Shown: piece by piece, positions 10,620-22,166 of the stretch | How the letters are laid out: the number at the start of each line of letters is the position of its first letter | Numbering within the stretch: position 1 is the first letter of the stretch | NCBI GenBank assembly: GCA_037693485.1 | Contig: CM075344.1 | Span: 41,388,501-41,452,500 of the forward strand | DNA length: 64,000 nt | Source of the DNA: Kitagawia praeruptora | Taxonomy: Eukaryota; Streptophyta; Magnoliopsida; Apiales; Apiaceae | Direction of reading: 5' to 3' | Position numbers and translations under genes: made by a program | The notes under the pieces: model-generated | Seen by the model: the letters and a program-made list of their open reading frames with translations, nothing else | Database searches by the model: none | Told to the model about the DNA's origin: nothing

Positions 10620-12619
10620 TGATGTTGGTTAGACTCAAAAACTTATTGCTCATGTTATGCAAATTGTTAAGTGCTATGTGAACCTTAATATTAAACTCTG
10701 TTATGCATGCTTATGTTTAAACCTTGTTAAACTCTGTCAGCATGTCTGTCTGTTAAACATTGTTATCATGTTGGATACACTCAGTGAATTCAGAATTGAT
10801 TATTGTCTGAATGAAAACACCAATGAAGAAAAATGTATGAAGCATGATTCTCAGTAATTAAATCATGATTCTTTCTGAGTCACTGTAATCTAATCAGATT
10901 TTGTGCAGTAAGTCAACACAGCATGATACTGTTTCATATTTATAGCATCTCTTAGTTTATTCAGTCCTAAACTCTGAGTTTATGAATATTGTGTGCATTG
11001 CCTCTCATAAATAATTTTGGTTATTGATGAACTCTAAACTCTGATTAGTGACATTCTGTTCCCAAAGGTATGGTTCCTGATGATTCCTTGTTTGTACTTG
11101 TGAAAACCATAAAACTTGAGATGTGTCATTGATTAGTTTGGTGAGTTCAGATTCATGTTTACACCCTGTGAGAGTTTGAGCCAAATCAGTGATTGATACA
11201 TTTTCTATCAATCAGTATTTATTGTTGTGTGATGTTCATCAGGAAGTATGTTTCTCTAGAACTTGTATTAAACCACTTTGAGACTACATGATATGTGTGT
11301 GCATGAAAATGATAAAGGCAATAGGATTTACCATTCCTTCAAACACTGTTCAAAATTCTTTGAACACTGTTCAAACACTGTATAAACACTGTTCATAAAT
11401 ACCACCCTTAGTAAACCCCTTTGAGCCTAATTAACTGCTCATTTTTCTTATACTCTGAAGTATTAAGAGCAGTTATATTCTTTTAAAAAAAAAAAATCAA
11501 GCAGATGAGTGTTTCTCAAGAAAAGAAAAGTTTTTCAGTATATATGTTAAAAAAATAATAATAATAATAAAAAAAAAGGGGCATATATACTGATCTTGTG
11601 CAAATATGTACTAACAGTGTGACTGAACACTTTGGTCTATTAAAATGTTCAGTTTGAAATTCACTCATGAATAAAACATCTCTTCTCATCTGTTTGATCT
11701 TACCTCATTACAACTCTGAATAAAGTCCTTTTGATTTGTGCATACATGTACTCAAAGTAGTGTAGATTTGGTGGACATTCAAGCATATGGTAGAATCTGC
11801 TTTTCCTGATTGAATGTGAGTGTAAACACTTCACCTAAACACCTGTGTGCTTTGAGAGTTTGTGAGTTTATCAAGTTCATGATTGTTATTCACTGAATGA
11901 TGCTCTGATTTCTATCTCTTGATCTTTTTGTCTTCAAAGACTGTGTGCTTACTTGGATAATCATGGACATCAATGGGAATAGAAGTTTTCAGATTTCTGT
12001 ATAACAGTAACTACAGAGTTTAGCATTCATCAAACAATCAGTGTTTACTATGAGAGTTTGTGCATTCAGTGTTTATTGATTTTTTGTTATGGATTTTATG
12101 AACTATTAGATGCTCTAAAAATTGATTTTGGTAAACTCTGCTTTACACAAACTCATATTCACAACTGTGCAATTTTTGAAAGGGTTTCAGTGATAAAGTT
12201 GGAAAATTGATAAACACTGTTGAGTTGTGTTAAGTACTCTAAGGTAAAGTTTCATTGAGATGATTTGACTATTTTGGAGTAATTGGGGTAGTTGACAACT
12301 GTTAATTAGTGTAAATATGTCAAAGTGTCATGATTATAGGAATGACAGCGGTAATTATTAAGTGATCCATTGGTTGTTTGACACTGTCCCACTTACACAT
12401 TACTCTACAATCAGTTGCGCGCTTTCATTAAATAAACGATTGAGTTTTGGTTTTACTCTAATCGTTTTTGTTCTCTCACTTCACATCGATTAATATTCAC
12501 CCACTCACAGTTACTTGCATACTCAATCACTTTCAAAATTCTTATTCACTCTCCTTCACATTTTGGTAAACACTTATCATACATCTTTTCTCTGAATATC
12601 TTCGTATCATATCTTACTA
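10620..12619 (+). other. element A spacer between pol and third ORF
   Basis: This 2-kb non-coding region carries dense repeats of AAACTCTG, AAACACTG and their complements; a run around 11340-11395 has five AACACTGT words. Simple A-rich and TAA-rich tracts lie at 11485-11580. In Sireviruses this would be the leader of a possible subgenomic mRNA for the third ORF, but I see no clear splice sites. Confidence 0.6.
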
Positions 12620-15225
12620 ATGGCAACCAAAGCGTTTGATGCAGCAGGGTTAATTTTTCTTCCTAGCAACTATGCAGCTCCACTGGAGAATGCAAATGCT
12701 CCAGAGGCGTTTCATTTGTTTCAAAATTTCTTGAAAGATTCTGAAATAGGGAAGGCTTTAACTGCACCACCAATACTCTCTGCTTCACAAATTGCTACTT
12801 TTTGGACAAACTCTGTATATGATGATGGAGAAGAGTATGGCACTCCAACAATCACTTTCACTCATGCTGAATCAGAGTATATCATTACTCCAACTACGGT
12901 TAGGGATGCTTTGGATTTTGAGACTCACACTTCTTACAGTGTTGTTGGTCACGACCACTTGAGGACAATGTTGCAGCAAATTGGATGTGCAGGAAATTTG
13001 AATAAGCTGGGGTCTCTGAGAAGGCCACTTTTGAGAAAGGAATGGAGTTTCTTTTTCGATTGCATTACAAGAGCTTTTGGAAAGAAGACAACAAATTGGG
13101 ATGCACTTCCTCTTGACACTCTTCAAATTGGCCATGCTCTACTGTATGGAGGTAATTTCGATTTTGGTAGACTAGTGCTAATGAATTTGGGAGAGCGTTT
13201 GTCTGAGCCTACTTCTGTTTATTTTGCTCGATTTTGTCAAATACTATTTACTGCTTGTGTGCCTAATCTTACAATTGATGAAGCTGATGTCATTCAGCCT
13301 TTTCAAGTTGTTAAAAGGATGTTTTCTGATTTGACAAATAAAGATGTTACTAAACAGCAAATACCTGATATGTTTATGCCACTAGCCTTACAAAACTATG
13401 TTAACCAACCTCAGGATTCTCAATCACCACAACACATGCCTGAACCATTAGACACCATACATTCTGAACCAACACCCACAACACCTACAATACCCACAAC
13501 CACTGTACCTACTACATCTCATCAACCACAACCAGAACCAATAAACTCTCCACCAATAAACTCTGAAACCTTAAACTCTGAGACAGCACCTACTGAAAAA
13601 CTCAAATCCAAACCAAAAAGAAAAATACACACTGCCCAAAACACTAAACACTCAAAGGCTAAACAGACATTACCTGGAGCTGTTTATACCAGAAGAAAGA
13701 AACAAAAGGCAAACAGACCTTCACTTTCACCACCTAAGGAGAGCTCTAGTGAAGAAGAAGAGGAGATTGTAGTGCCTCAAGTCAAGAAGAGGAGATTAAT
13801 TCTTTCAGAATCTGATGATGAGAATGTTGTTGAAGCTCCAGAGGTGGTTTCACAGCAAACATCTACTGTTGAGGTTGCAGAGATTGTTGCTGTGCCTGTC
13901 AATGTTGAAATACCTGCAGAGGTTGAAATGCCTGCAGAGGATGCTGTTAATGTTGAAGTACCTACAGAGGATAACATGCCTGTAGAAGAGGATCACAGAG
14001 ATGGTTTTTCACCAATGAATGATTTTCTTGATTCATTTCAACCAATTCTTGATCCTATCTCACCTGTTGTTCACACTGAAGCTCCTGGTGTAGCTGATGA
14101 GCCTGCAGTTAATTTTCCTGAAGCTGCAGCATCACACACAGAGCTAATATCTAATGCTTCTCCAATTCCAGACAAAGGTGATGAGGTTGATCAAGCAACT
14201 AAGAAAAATTCTGAATATATGCCTGTTGAAGCTACAAATGCAAGCTCTGTTGCAGAGCCTGTGCAACATGAGGAGACTATTGACAAGATTGCAGAAGTTG
14301 TTGCAGAAACTGTGGCTGACACAGCTCAGCACAGTGGTTATTTACAAGATGCTCAAGCAAATGATGCAAGTGTTGAAGATGAATCTGAAAACAGTGCAAA
14401 CTCTGATTCTTTTCTGAGTGCACCAGCACAGACTGATAATAAACATAAACCTTTTGATAAGCCTTGTCCATCTCATGCAATTGAAGAAGAGCACCTTGCT
14501 AAATCTGCTGCTAATTGGTATAAACAAGACTGTATTTTTCCAAAAGGGAGAGCAGCTGATTTTGTTAAGCAGACTGCTAGTCAAATTTCAAATCCAGAGA
14601 TTTTATCCTGTTTAAAGGCAACTGTGGTACAAGTCAAAACTCTGGATGGAAATTTTGCTGAAACAAAACAACAAATTGCTTCTTTGAAAACTGAGATACA
14701 GACTAGAGAAATGACAATGGAAAGAGAGTCAAAAATCAAAGCTGCACAGCTTTCTAAAGTTCAAGATACTCTCTTTGCCAGGCTAGGAAAGGTTGAAGAA
14801 AATCAAGCTGCCTTGTTTGCTAAGGTTGATTCCATTGCTAACTCTTTGGAGCTCATTACATCTATACTCATTCCTGATGATGTCAAAAAGGGGGAGAGAG
14901 TTGCTAAGTCTAAATGTAAAATTTCTCAAACTCTGCTTGAAAAGAAGGATGATGCTGGAGATGGAGGGGCAAGTGATAAGAGTAAGGCTTTAAACTCTGA
15001 AACACTAACTCTGAGATCTGGCAAATCTCTTAAGTTACAGTCTGTTGGAATAAACACTGAAACTCAAGGTACTTCAAAAACCAAGAGTTTGGAATTAATA
15101 TCAAATCCAAAGACTGATGAGGAGTTAGCTGTTAAGCTTTTCATGGAAGAGAATGCAGAAGGAGTTACTATAGAAGATGCTAAAGCTGAAGAGAAGAGTC
15201 TGCAAGAAAAGCATTTGAAGGCTTT
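12620..15225 (+). pseudogene. element A third ORF, 5' part (interrupted by element C)
   Basis: The ATG opens a large ORF in the position of the Sirevirus envelope-like gene. Residues 1-240 form a conserved globular region (NAPEAFHLFQNF near residue 28; VYFARFCQILF near 200) with a counterpart at the start of the third ORF of element F. The middle is rich in Thr, Pro, Glu and Val with short repeats. Residues about 665-755 look like a coiled coil. Element C enters at codon 868; its GCTTT duplication allows the frame to resume exactly at 20992. The original protein would have been about 1,210 residues. I see no signal peptide or transmembrane helix, so an envelope role is not supported. Confidence 0.8.
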
Positions 15226-15744
15226 TGATATGGGCTAAAAGTAAGCCCTAAAGACACATTTAATGTGGCATTGATTAGACCTAGAATGGTCCAAACGTGG
15301 GGCCCACCAGATGGGCCCAAACCCCAGTTATAATATTAATTTCGTAATTAATATTTAGGGATAATTAACAGCTGGGAGATACAAGTCAATAAGGACATTA
15401 TCTCTACAAAGAGTAGCCTCCAAGCCACACAGTCATACAAGGAAACAGACTCCTACAAGGAATGGATCCGGAACCTTCCTAGAGGCGGTGACTTACCCAC
15501 CAAGTCACCTAACCCTACTACGATTTTAGGGCTTCTCAGCCTATATAAAGGGTCTGACCCCTCATCTCAGAACTACGTTTTATTGGCTTGATTCTCTTAA
15601 TACAGAGATACGTAGGCATTCTGTGAGGACCGATTAAGTCTCGAACGCAGAAGCAGCCATTAAAGCTCGAAGCTCAACCACCCTTTGCATTAAATACATC
15701 AAACCCTAGCCGCAATCTAATAACCTAGTTTTTATTCCACAACA
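15226..15744 (+). repeat. element C 5' LTR
   Basis: This 519-bp LTR has TG...CA ends. A TATATAAA box lies at 15542-15549. Confidence 0.93.
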
Positions 15745-15746
15745 TT

Positions 15747-15755
15747 TGGCGCCGT
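15747..15755 (+). other. element C primer-binding site (probably tRNA-Asp)
   Basis: TGGCGCCGT begins two bases after the LTR and matches the complement of the tRNA-Asp 3' end for nine bases. This PBS type is common in Ty3/gypsy Tat/Athila elements. Confidence 0.65.
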
Positions 15756-15777
15756 CTGTGGGAAAAAGACATCAACC

Positions 15778-18447
15778 ATGGTTCAAACACGAAGAACTGC
15801 ACCAAGCACTACGGAGCCAATCGCTACCGAGGCCCTACCTCTTAGCTCTGCTCCGCCCCTTACTGAACAAGTGCTACCGACATCTGAGCAAGTACCTCCA
15901 ACATCCGGGACTATCATTCCATATCAAGTTTCTCAACCCCTAGGGACGACTACCCATGTTGAGAGTACGCTACCTCCGATCGTCCACACAATTCCAGGAA
16001 CTAACCCGGGGATTTCTTCCCTGATTGTAGACCCCAACAACCCTACACGAGGGGTTCAGATCCACACCACGGATCTCCCCATAAGCATCAATCCAATGTA
16101 TGGGATGCCCAATTACGGAGCTGGACCGAGTGGTCATGCCCTATATATTCGAGATCGAGATTATCGCGATTTTTCTGGTCCTTATTCAGATGAATCATCT
16201 TCTGGCGATGATTACGAGCGTGATGAAGCTCCGAGGAGGCGACGTGCAAGTAAAGAGCCTATGGGGAGAACTCGAACTATCCATGATGGACTCCCTTCAA
16301 CAGCTGCTGAGAGGATTAAGGCTTATGAAGCCGAGATCTTGAGATTAAAGGAAGATATGGCCAGGGAGCAAGCCAGATCAAATCAGACTTTGCCACCTCC
16401 CACGTCAGGACCGATTCCCTTTATAGATCTGGAGAGGCCTTCAAGAAGGCAAAGAAGGGCTACCGCCCCAACTGGAAGAACTACAAGGGTGGAAACCCCT
16501 AAGAGCAACCCCAAGGATCTGATGCCACTTGGGGATCCTGATGATCCCACGCCCCCATTCACCGAGGAGGTGATGAATGCCCACATATCAAGGAAGTTCA
16601 AGATGCCGACAATTAAGGCTTACGATGGAACGGGTGATCCCGCAAATCATGTTAGGACGTTCTCGAACGCACTATTACTACAGCCTACAAGTGACGCCTT
16701 GAAGTGTAGGGCGTTCCCTCAAACCTTGTCGGGCATGGCTCAAAGATGGTATAGCCGACTCCCTGCAAACTCAATTGGCTCCTTTAAGGAGTTAAGTGCT
16801 GCTTTTGTTAGTCAATTTATCAGCGGGAGAGTTCATGAAAAAAGTTCTGCATCTCTCATGTATGTGGTACAAGGGAAGAATGAGAATCTGAGAGATTATC
16901 TTAAGAGGTTCACCAAGGAGACATTAAATATTACTGATTTAGAGAACAAGGTGGCCATGGTAGCCCTGGAGCACGGCACCACTGATCTTTACTTTAAAAG
17001 GTCATTGGCAAAGCACCCACCCGAGAATATGGCTGAGCTCCAACGAAGGGCTGATAAGTATATCAAGGCCGAGGACAGCACCATGAAGGATGTCGTGATA
17101 CACAATGGAGGCAACGGGAACTCCAAGAAGCGAAGGCAAGACCAGGAGTATGATGACCAGGAATATGATGCTAGGGACAAGTATCCCCGAACTAGTGAGG
17201 ACTCCGACTCTGCCCCTAAGAAGAGCCAAGGACCAAGGTTCACTGAGTATGCAAGGTTGAACACTCCCAGGAGTCGAATCCTATTGGACATTGAGAAGGA
17301 TAAGGATTTCCGATGGCCGAAGCCACTCAGGGGTGATCCCACAAAGAGGAACAAAAATCAGTATTGCAGATTCCACAAAGACGTGGGGCATGACACTGAT
17401 GACTGCAAACAACTCAAAGATGAGATCGAGTTTTTAATCCGTAGAGGAAAACTGAGCCACTTCACTAAGGGTGAAGATCGTGGTGGTCAAAGAAGAAATC
17501 ATGATAGGAGCGATGATGATCGAGATCGAAACCCACAGCCCCGAGGGCCAGTAATCAACATGATCTCGGGAGGCCCGACAGCGGCTGGGACAACCAAGAA
17601 CTCTCGGAAGGCTTATGCAAGAGAGGTGGTGCACATTGTCGAAGAAGCACCGAAACGTGCAAGAACCGAGTTAACGATCGGATTTGAGGATTCAGATCTT
17701 GAAGGGGTGAAGTTCCCCCACGATGACCCGCTGGTCATAACACCCATGATTGGGAATTCAGAGGTGAAGCGAGTCTTGATAGACAATGGAGCTTCAGTGG
17801 ACATTTTGTTCTATGATGCATTCGTGAAAATGGGATACAACGACTCTCAGTTGACCCTATCTAACATGCCTATGTATGGATTCAGCGGAGTAGAGTCTAA
17901 AGTTGAGGGAACTATTCTGTTGCCCGTCACCATCGGACAGAAGCCAACAGAGGCCACTCAGATGCTGAACTTTTTGGTTATCAAAGCGTCTTCCACCTAC
18001 AATGCCATCCTCGGGAGGACTGGACTCCATGCTTTTAAGGCTGTGGCCTCAACCTATCACATGAAGATCAAGTTTCCAACCAGGAATGGTGTAGGAGAAC
18101 AAAAAGGTGACCAGAAAATGGCTAGGAGCTGTTATGTAGCCGCGTTAAGGCCTGATGGAGTCGGGGGGCAGGTTCTTCCGATTGAAGACATGGACGTTTG
18201 TAGTGATAAGGAACATCAAGAAAGGCCAGCAGAGGACATCACACATAAACCTCGGACAGCCATTAAGGCTAAGGCGTCAACTGACTTCGTGGTTGAATGC
18301 ATCATTGGCAACCAAGAAATCGAGGGGCAGGAGATTGTACCCCAAGCTGTAAGTGAACTTCAGAATAAGAATGAGGTAACCAGAAGGAGTAGTGAGTGCT
18401 CTATTTTATTGGAGCATCAAAAACAAAATCAAGTGGTGCTTGTATAG
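15778..18447 (+). CDS. element C gag-protease polyprotein
   Basis: This is an intact 889-codon ORF starting 34 bp after the LTR. The retrotransposon gag (capsid) domain lies at about residues 273-437, with IKAYDGTGDPANHV at its start. A CCHC-like knuckle (YCRFHKDVGHDTDDC, a Cys-His variant) lies near residue 530. An aspartic protease follows near residue 666 with the active-site motif DNGAS and a C-terminal ILGRTGLHAF element. In Tat-type elements RT follows directly; here the frame runs out into RNase H sequence read in the wrong frame. The gag gene being whole while pol is lost resembles the gag-only TR-GAG class. Virus-like particles could form from this product and carry the element's RNA. 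Confidence 0.88.
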   Translation: MVQTRRTAPSTTEPIATEALPLSSAPPLTEQVLPTSEQVPPTSGTIIPYQVSQPLGTTTHVESTLPPIVHTIPGTNPGISSLIVDPNNPTRGVQIHTTDLPISINPMYGMPNYGAGPSGHALYIRDRDYRDFSGPYSDESSSGDDYERDEAPRRRRASKEPMGRTRTIHDGLPSTAAERIKAYEAEILRLKEDMAREQARSNQTLPPPTSGPIPFIDLERPSRRQRRATAPTGRTTRVETPKSNPKDLMPLGDPDDPTPPFTEEVMNAHISRKFKMPTIKAYDGTGDPANHVRTFSNALLLQPTSDALKCRAFPQTLSGMAQRWYSRLPANSIGSFKELSAAFVSQFISGRVHEKSSASLMYVVQGKNENLRDYLKRFTKETLNITDLENKVAMVALEHGTTDLYFKRSLAKHPPENMAELQRRADKYIKAEDSTMKDVVIHNGGNGNSKKRRQDQEYDDQEYDARDKYPRTSEDSDSAPKKSQGPRFTEYARLNTPRSRILLDIEKDKDFRWPKPLRGDPTKRNKNQYCRFHKDVGHDTDDCKQLKDEIEFLIRRGKLSHFTKGEDRGGQRRNHDRSDDDRDRNPQPRGPVINMISGGPTAAGTTKNSRKAYAREVVHIVEEAPKRARTELTIGFEDSDLEGVKFPHDDPLVITPMIGNSEVKRVLIDNGASVDILFYDAFVKMGYNDSQLTLSNMPMYGFSGVESKVEGTILLPVTIGQKPTEATQMLNFLVIKASSTYNAILGRTGLHAFKAVASTYHMKIKFPTRNGVGEQKGDQKMARSCYVAALRPDGVGGQVLPIEDMDVCSDKEHQERPAEDITHKPRTAIKAKASTDFVVECIIGNQEIEGQEIVPQAVSELQNKNEVTRRSSECSILLEHQKQNQVVLV

Positions 18448-18800
18448 TCCTACAGAGCCCTGATGGCTTCGCGATTGAATGTGCCTTGAAGTTGAATATT
18501 TTTCGACAAACAATAACGAGGCAGAGTATAAAGCCTTGAAGGCCGGACTAGGCTCGTCTTTAGCCATGAGGGCCAAAAATCTTAAAGTCTATGGAGACTC
18601 AAGGCTGGTGATAGCCCAAGTGAGTAGAGCTCTAAAAGCCAAAGATGAAACGATGTTGAAATATCTGAAAATTGTAAAATCACAGTTGGTATGGTATGAT
18701 TCGAGGAATACCAACTTGTATAACCACCGATGCCTTGTCCAAATTCGCCTCGTCTGAAATCGAGAATTACACTAGAAGTGTTTACTATCAGGTCTTGGAG
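18396..18800 (+). pseudogene. element C RNase H remnant
   Basis: Right after the protease region the plus strand encodes an RNase H of the gypsy type in a different frame: GASKTKSSGACIVLQSPDGF, then after a frameshift NNNEAEYKALKAGL, then after another shift TDALSKFASSEIENY. The first catalytic Asp (normally just before GAS) is not present. The whole RT domain that should lie between protease and RNase H is absent. This locates the internal deletion at about 18390. Confidence 0.75.
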
Positions 18801-19310
18801 ACCCCACTATAGAGCACAAATTGTTGGCGCCCATCGACGTTGGAAGTTGCTAGACAGACCCCCATCAAAGCTCATCTTGAGACTGGTTGGCTCTATGATA
18901 ATGCCTTGGAGGCACGAAACTGTCAGTGAGAGCATTGAGATACGCATTCGCCTTGATGGCCAACAAGGCCGTTTGCCTCAAATTAAGCTGGTTGTTTGAA
19001 TTGAAGGCCTAAAAATCAGGAACTAGTGGCTAAATTCAAACCAAGGCAAGGTCCTACAAACCAAGGAAAGACCCGAAAGAAGAGGGAGAAGGTCAACCGG
19101 CTGTAGCCTATTGGAAACCTTTGTGGGCCATCAACACAAAGTGGACTTTAAAAAGGCCAAACAGCACCAGGCCTGTTAAGGCCCAAGTCAAAGTCAAATA
19201 GGGTTCCAATAAAGGAAAGCCCAAACATGTAATTAGGGCCCACGAGGAGAGGTCCCAAATTCTCATGAGCCTAAGGCCCAAAACCAAACAAGAGTCCCCA
19301 ACAAAGTTGA
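18801..19310 (+). pseudogene. element C integrase scrap and degenerate 3' sequence
   Basis: A short stretch near 18915-18965 (EARKLSVRALRYA-like after frame correction) recalls the N-terminal region of Tat-type integrase. The catalytic core is missing. The rest has no recognisable coding content. Confidence 0.45.
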
Positions 19311-19910
19311 CTGAGGTCGAAACCAACGACCTCACTTTGTAGTACATTTCCGAGCTCAATCAAACGACCAGGAAAGTCTTAAATTCGAGGTCGAAAATAT
19401 GCTATGGCTAAGTCGTAAATTTGAGGTCGAAAAAGAACAGAAAGTCACGAAAAATCCATACGACTTGAAATCCATTTGAGGTCGATATTCCTTAGAATTA
19501 AGATCGTGAGTCTGAGCTCGAAAATGAATTAGAAAATATGGAAATTCCTAATGACCTAGGATTAATTTTGAGGTCGTTTTAACGTTATTTGAGCTCGATA
19601 ATTTCAGGTCGAAAAAACACTGGATTTCTACGAAAAAAGCCACGATCTGGCCCCTATTTGAGCTCGTTTTTTGAGCTCGAAATTGAACAAATTGAGCCTA
19701 AAACTTCCAGGTCGAAAATGACTTGAAAAATAGGTCAAAAGGATACGACCTGGGACTGTTTGAGCTCGTCCATTGAGCTCGAAATTGTACTAGATGAGCT
19801 CGAAAAGCTCAGGTCGAAAATGAACTAAACGAGCTCGAAAAAAGCCACGACCTGGGACAGTTTGAGCTCGAAAATTGAGCTCGAAACTGAGCTCGAAATT
19901 GAGCTAAAAA
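19310..19910 (+). repeat. element C GAGSTCGAAA repeat field
   Basis: The words GAGCTCGAAA, GAGGTCGAAA and close variants occur more than twenty times in about 600 bp, at irregular spacing and mostly in one orientation. It does not look like a simple tandem array. It lies in the untranslated 3' region of a recently moved element. Confidence 0.8.
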
Positions 19911-20034
19911 AAAAAAAGAAAAACATGCAATTTTGGAAGCAAAATTAGTGACAAAATTTTAGAAAAATAAGTCGAAACGATAATTTCTGAATAGTACTAG
20001 TCTTCAGAAATAAAAAATTTCCTAGCTGACCTGG

Positions 20035-20330
20035 CAGCTCGACCCCAGCCAGGGGCTCTGCCCCTTGGACCCCGCCAGGGGCTGCCGCCCCTTGGACCCC
20101 GCCCGGGGGCTGCCGCCCCCGGACCCCCGCTAGCACCGTTTAGTGCCGATTAAGCACCATTTAATGCCGATTAGCACATATTAGTGCCTGTTAGCACCGA
20201 TTAGCGCCGATTAGTGCCGTTTTATGCCATTTAACATTGTTTAACACTGTTTAAACATTGTTTAAGGCTGATTAGCGCTGTCTAGTGCCATTTAACACCG
20301 CTTAGTGTCGTTCAACATCGTCGTAAATTG
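20035..20330 (+). repeat. element C GC-rich block and TTAGYRCCGA repeats
   Basis: A GC-rich block (20040-20130) repeats CAGGGGCTCTGCCCCTTGGAC with small changes; each unit is an imperfect hairpin. It is followed by about fifteen short degenerate words of the form TTAGCACCGA or TTAGTGCCGT to 20310. Both lie just upstream of the polypurine tract. Confidence 0.75.
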
Positions 20331-20462
20331 CGTCGGTCGCTCCACGCTTTACATTAAGATGATAAGTTGAAAATACTCATGTAAGAGCAATAAATCCTGA
20401 CCCAAGTCTCATGTAAGGCCGTTATAACTTCAAGGAAAACCTGATCAGTTTTCCTAGAAGTT

Positions 20463-20991
20463 GGGGGGCAAATGATATGGGCTAAAAGTAAGCCCTAAAG
20501 ACACATTTAATGTGGCATTGATTAGACCTAGAATGGTCCAAACGTGGGGCCCACCAGATGGGCCCAAACCCCAGTTATAATATTAATTTCGTAATTAATA
20601 TTTAGGGATAATTAACAGCTGGGAGATACAAGTCAATAAGGACATTATCTCTACAAAGAGTAGCCTCCAAGCCACACAGTCATACAAGGAAACAGACTCC
20701 TACAAGGAATGGATCCGGAACCTTCCTAGAGGCGGTGACTTACCCACCAAGTCACCTAACCCTACTACGATTTTAGGGCTTCTCAGCCTATATAAAGGGT
20801 CTGACCCCTCATCTCAGAACTACGTTTTATTGGCTTGATTCTCTTAATACAGAGATACGTAGGCATTCTGTGAGGACCGATTAAGTCTCGAACGCAGAAG
20901 CAGCCATTAAAGCTCGAAGCTCAACCACCCTTTGCATTAAATACATCAAACCCTAGCCGCAATCTAATAACCTAGTTTTTATTCCACAACA
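20463..20991 (+). repeat. element C polypurine tract and 3' LTR
   Basis: The tract GGGGGGCAAA (20463-20472) abuts the 3' LTR at 20473-20991. The LTR appears identical to the 5' copy over 519 bp. Confidence 0.9.
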
Positions 20992-22026
20992 GCTTTAAAG
21001 TCTGATAAATTAAAGAAGAATGTGAAAGTTGTTAAAGCTGCAAAGCCTGTTCTTAAAGGTATTCAAATCAAAGAACCAGTTGGTACAAATCAAAGGATGC
21101 AAGTGTTCAGAAAAACAACAGATGCAGAATCTAAGCAAAAGCTGAAAAGTATTGTTACAACCTCTGTTGATACACATGTTGTACAGAAGAATGAAGACAC
21201 AACCTCTGTTACTGCACAAGTTGTGACCACACCATTATTGTCTTCTCAGTTGAAATCAACATTTGGAAAAGGTGTTCTTCATGATTCAAGGCTAGAAGCT
21301 ACAGTTCCAATGGATTTCACTGATGGTAGAGCCTTATCTGGTAAAATCGGATACAACAAAGGAGGCATAGGCTCACACAGAGACACAAGACAATATGTTG
21401 GTCCCAGAGATCCTTCTTCATTGGCTGTTCCAGGTCGTGGTGTCACTCAAGAGAGTTTAGACAGACTGGAGTCAGTACAGCTTGTTAATCAGAAGAGTTT
21501 AGAGAAGGATTTTCTGCTATATTTCATGGTTGATGGAACAGTGTTTAAAGTTGATGAGAAGGATATTGATTTAAAATACTGGGAAGAACTAGAATATGTT
21601 CTGTATCTTTTCAGAGTAAGAAATCAAAGAGCTCAGTCAGTTGCAAATGTACTCAGACAAAAGATGATTCAAAATCTTGCCAGGAGAAATATGAAGTACA
21701 ACAGCAAGTATGTTCCAAAGTACAGAGACTGGAATGGGAATCTGATAGAAATGGAGAAGGGGACTACAAAGCTGAAGACAGATCTTAGAATTACTGTTCT
21801 GGATTTTAATGTGAAGTCTGAGGAAGTGAAATATATCAGGTTGGGAAATGAAATGAGGAGAAACAAAATCTACGATCTTAGAGCTGCTATCTATCAGACT
21901 GATGAGAATGATCCTCAGTTGAGAGAAATCAAGGAAGCTATGCAGATAGAGCTTGAAAATGCTGAAAGAAGATTGCTTATAGACTATCTCAGGACAATGC
22001 CAGATCTTCAAGAGATTAGAATTTGA
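20992..22026 (+). pseudogene. element A third ORF, 3' part
   Basis: The frame of the third ORF resumes at the second GCTTT and stays open to a TGA at 22024-22026, about 345 codons. The C-terminal region contains a basic, Trp/Tyr-rich domain (about 21430-22020) with architecture like the C-terminus of the third ORF of element F, ending in a helical, acidic tail. No transmembrane segment is visible. Confidence 0.75.
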
Positions 22027-22166
22027 AGTCTGTAAGAATTTTCTCATTTTCTGTAGAATTTGTTAAGTAAAAGCTTAAACTCTGTTTGTTAAACACTGTA
22101 GACTTTGTATTTGTTTTGACATCATCATTTACTATAAACTTGTACATTCTTGCTAATGAACAAGTT

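Larger units (their letters stand above)
15226..20991 (+). mobile_element. LTR retrotransposon C, Ty3/gypsy (Tat-like), RT and integrase deleted
   Basis: Two 519-bp LTRs starting TGATATGGG and ending CCACAACA flank the element; I see no difference between them. The 5-bp duplication GCTTT lies at 15221-15225 and 20992-20996. Inside are a gag-protease ORF, a broken RNase H remnant, an integrase scrap, and a long 3' region of short repeats. There is no reverse transcriptase. The identical LTRs show very recent insertion, so the machinery must have come from another element. Confidence 0.93.
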
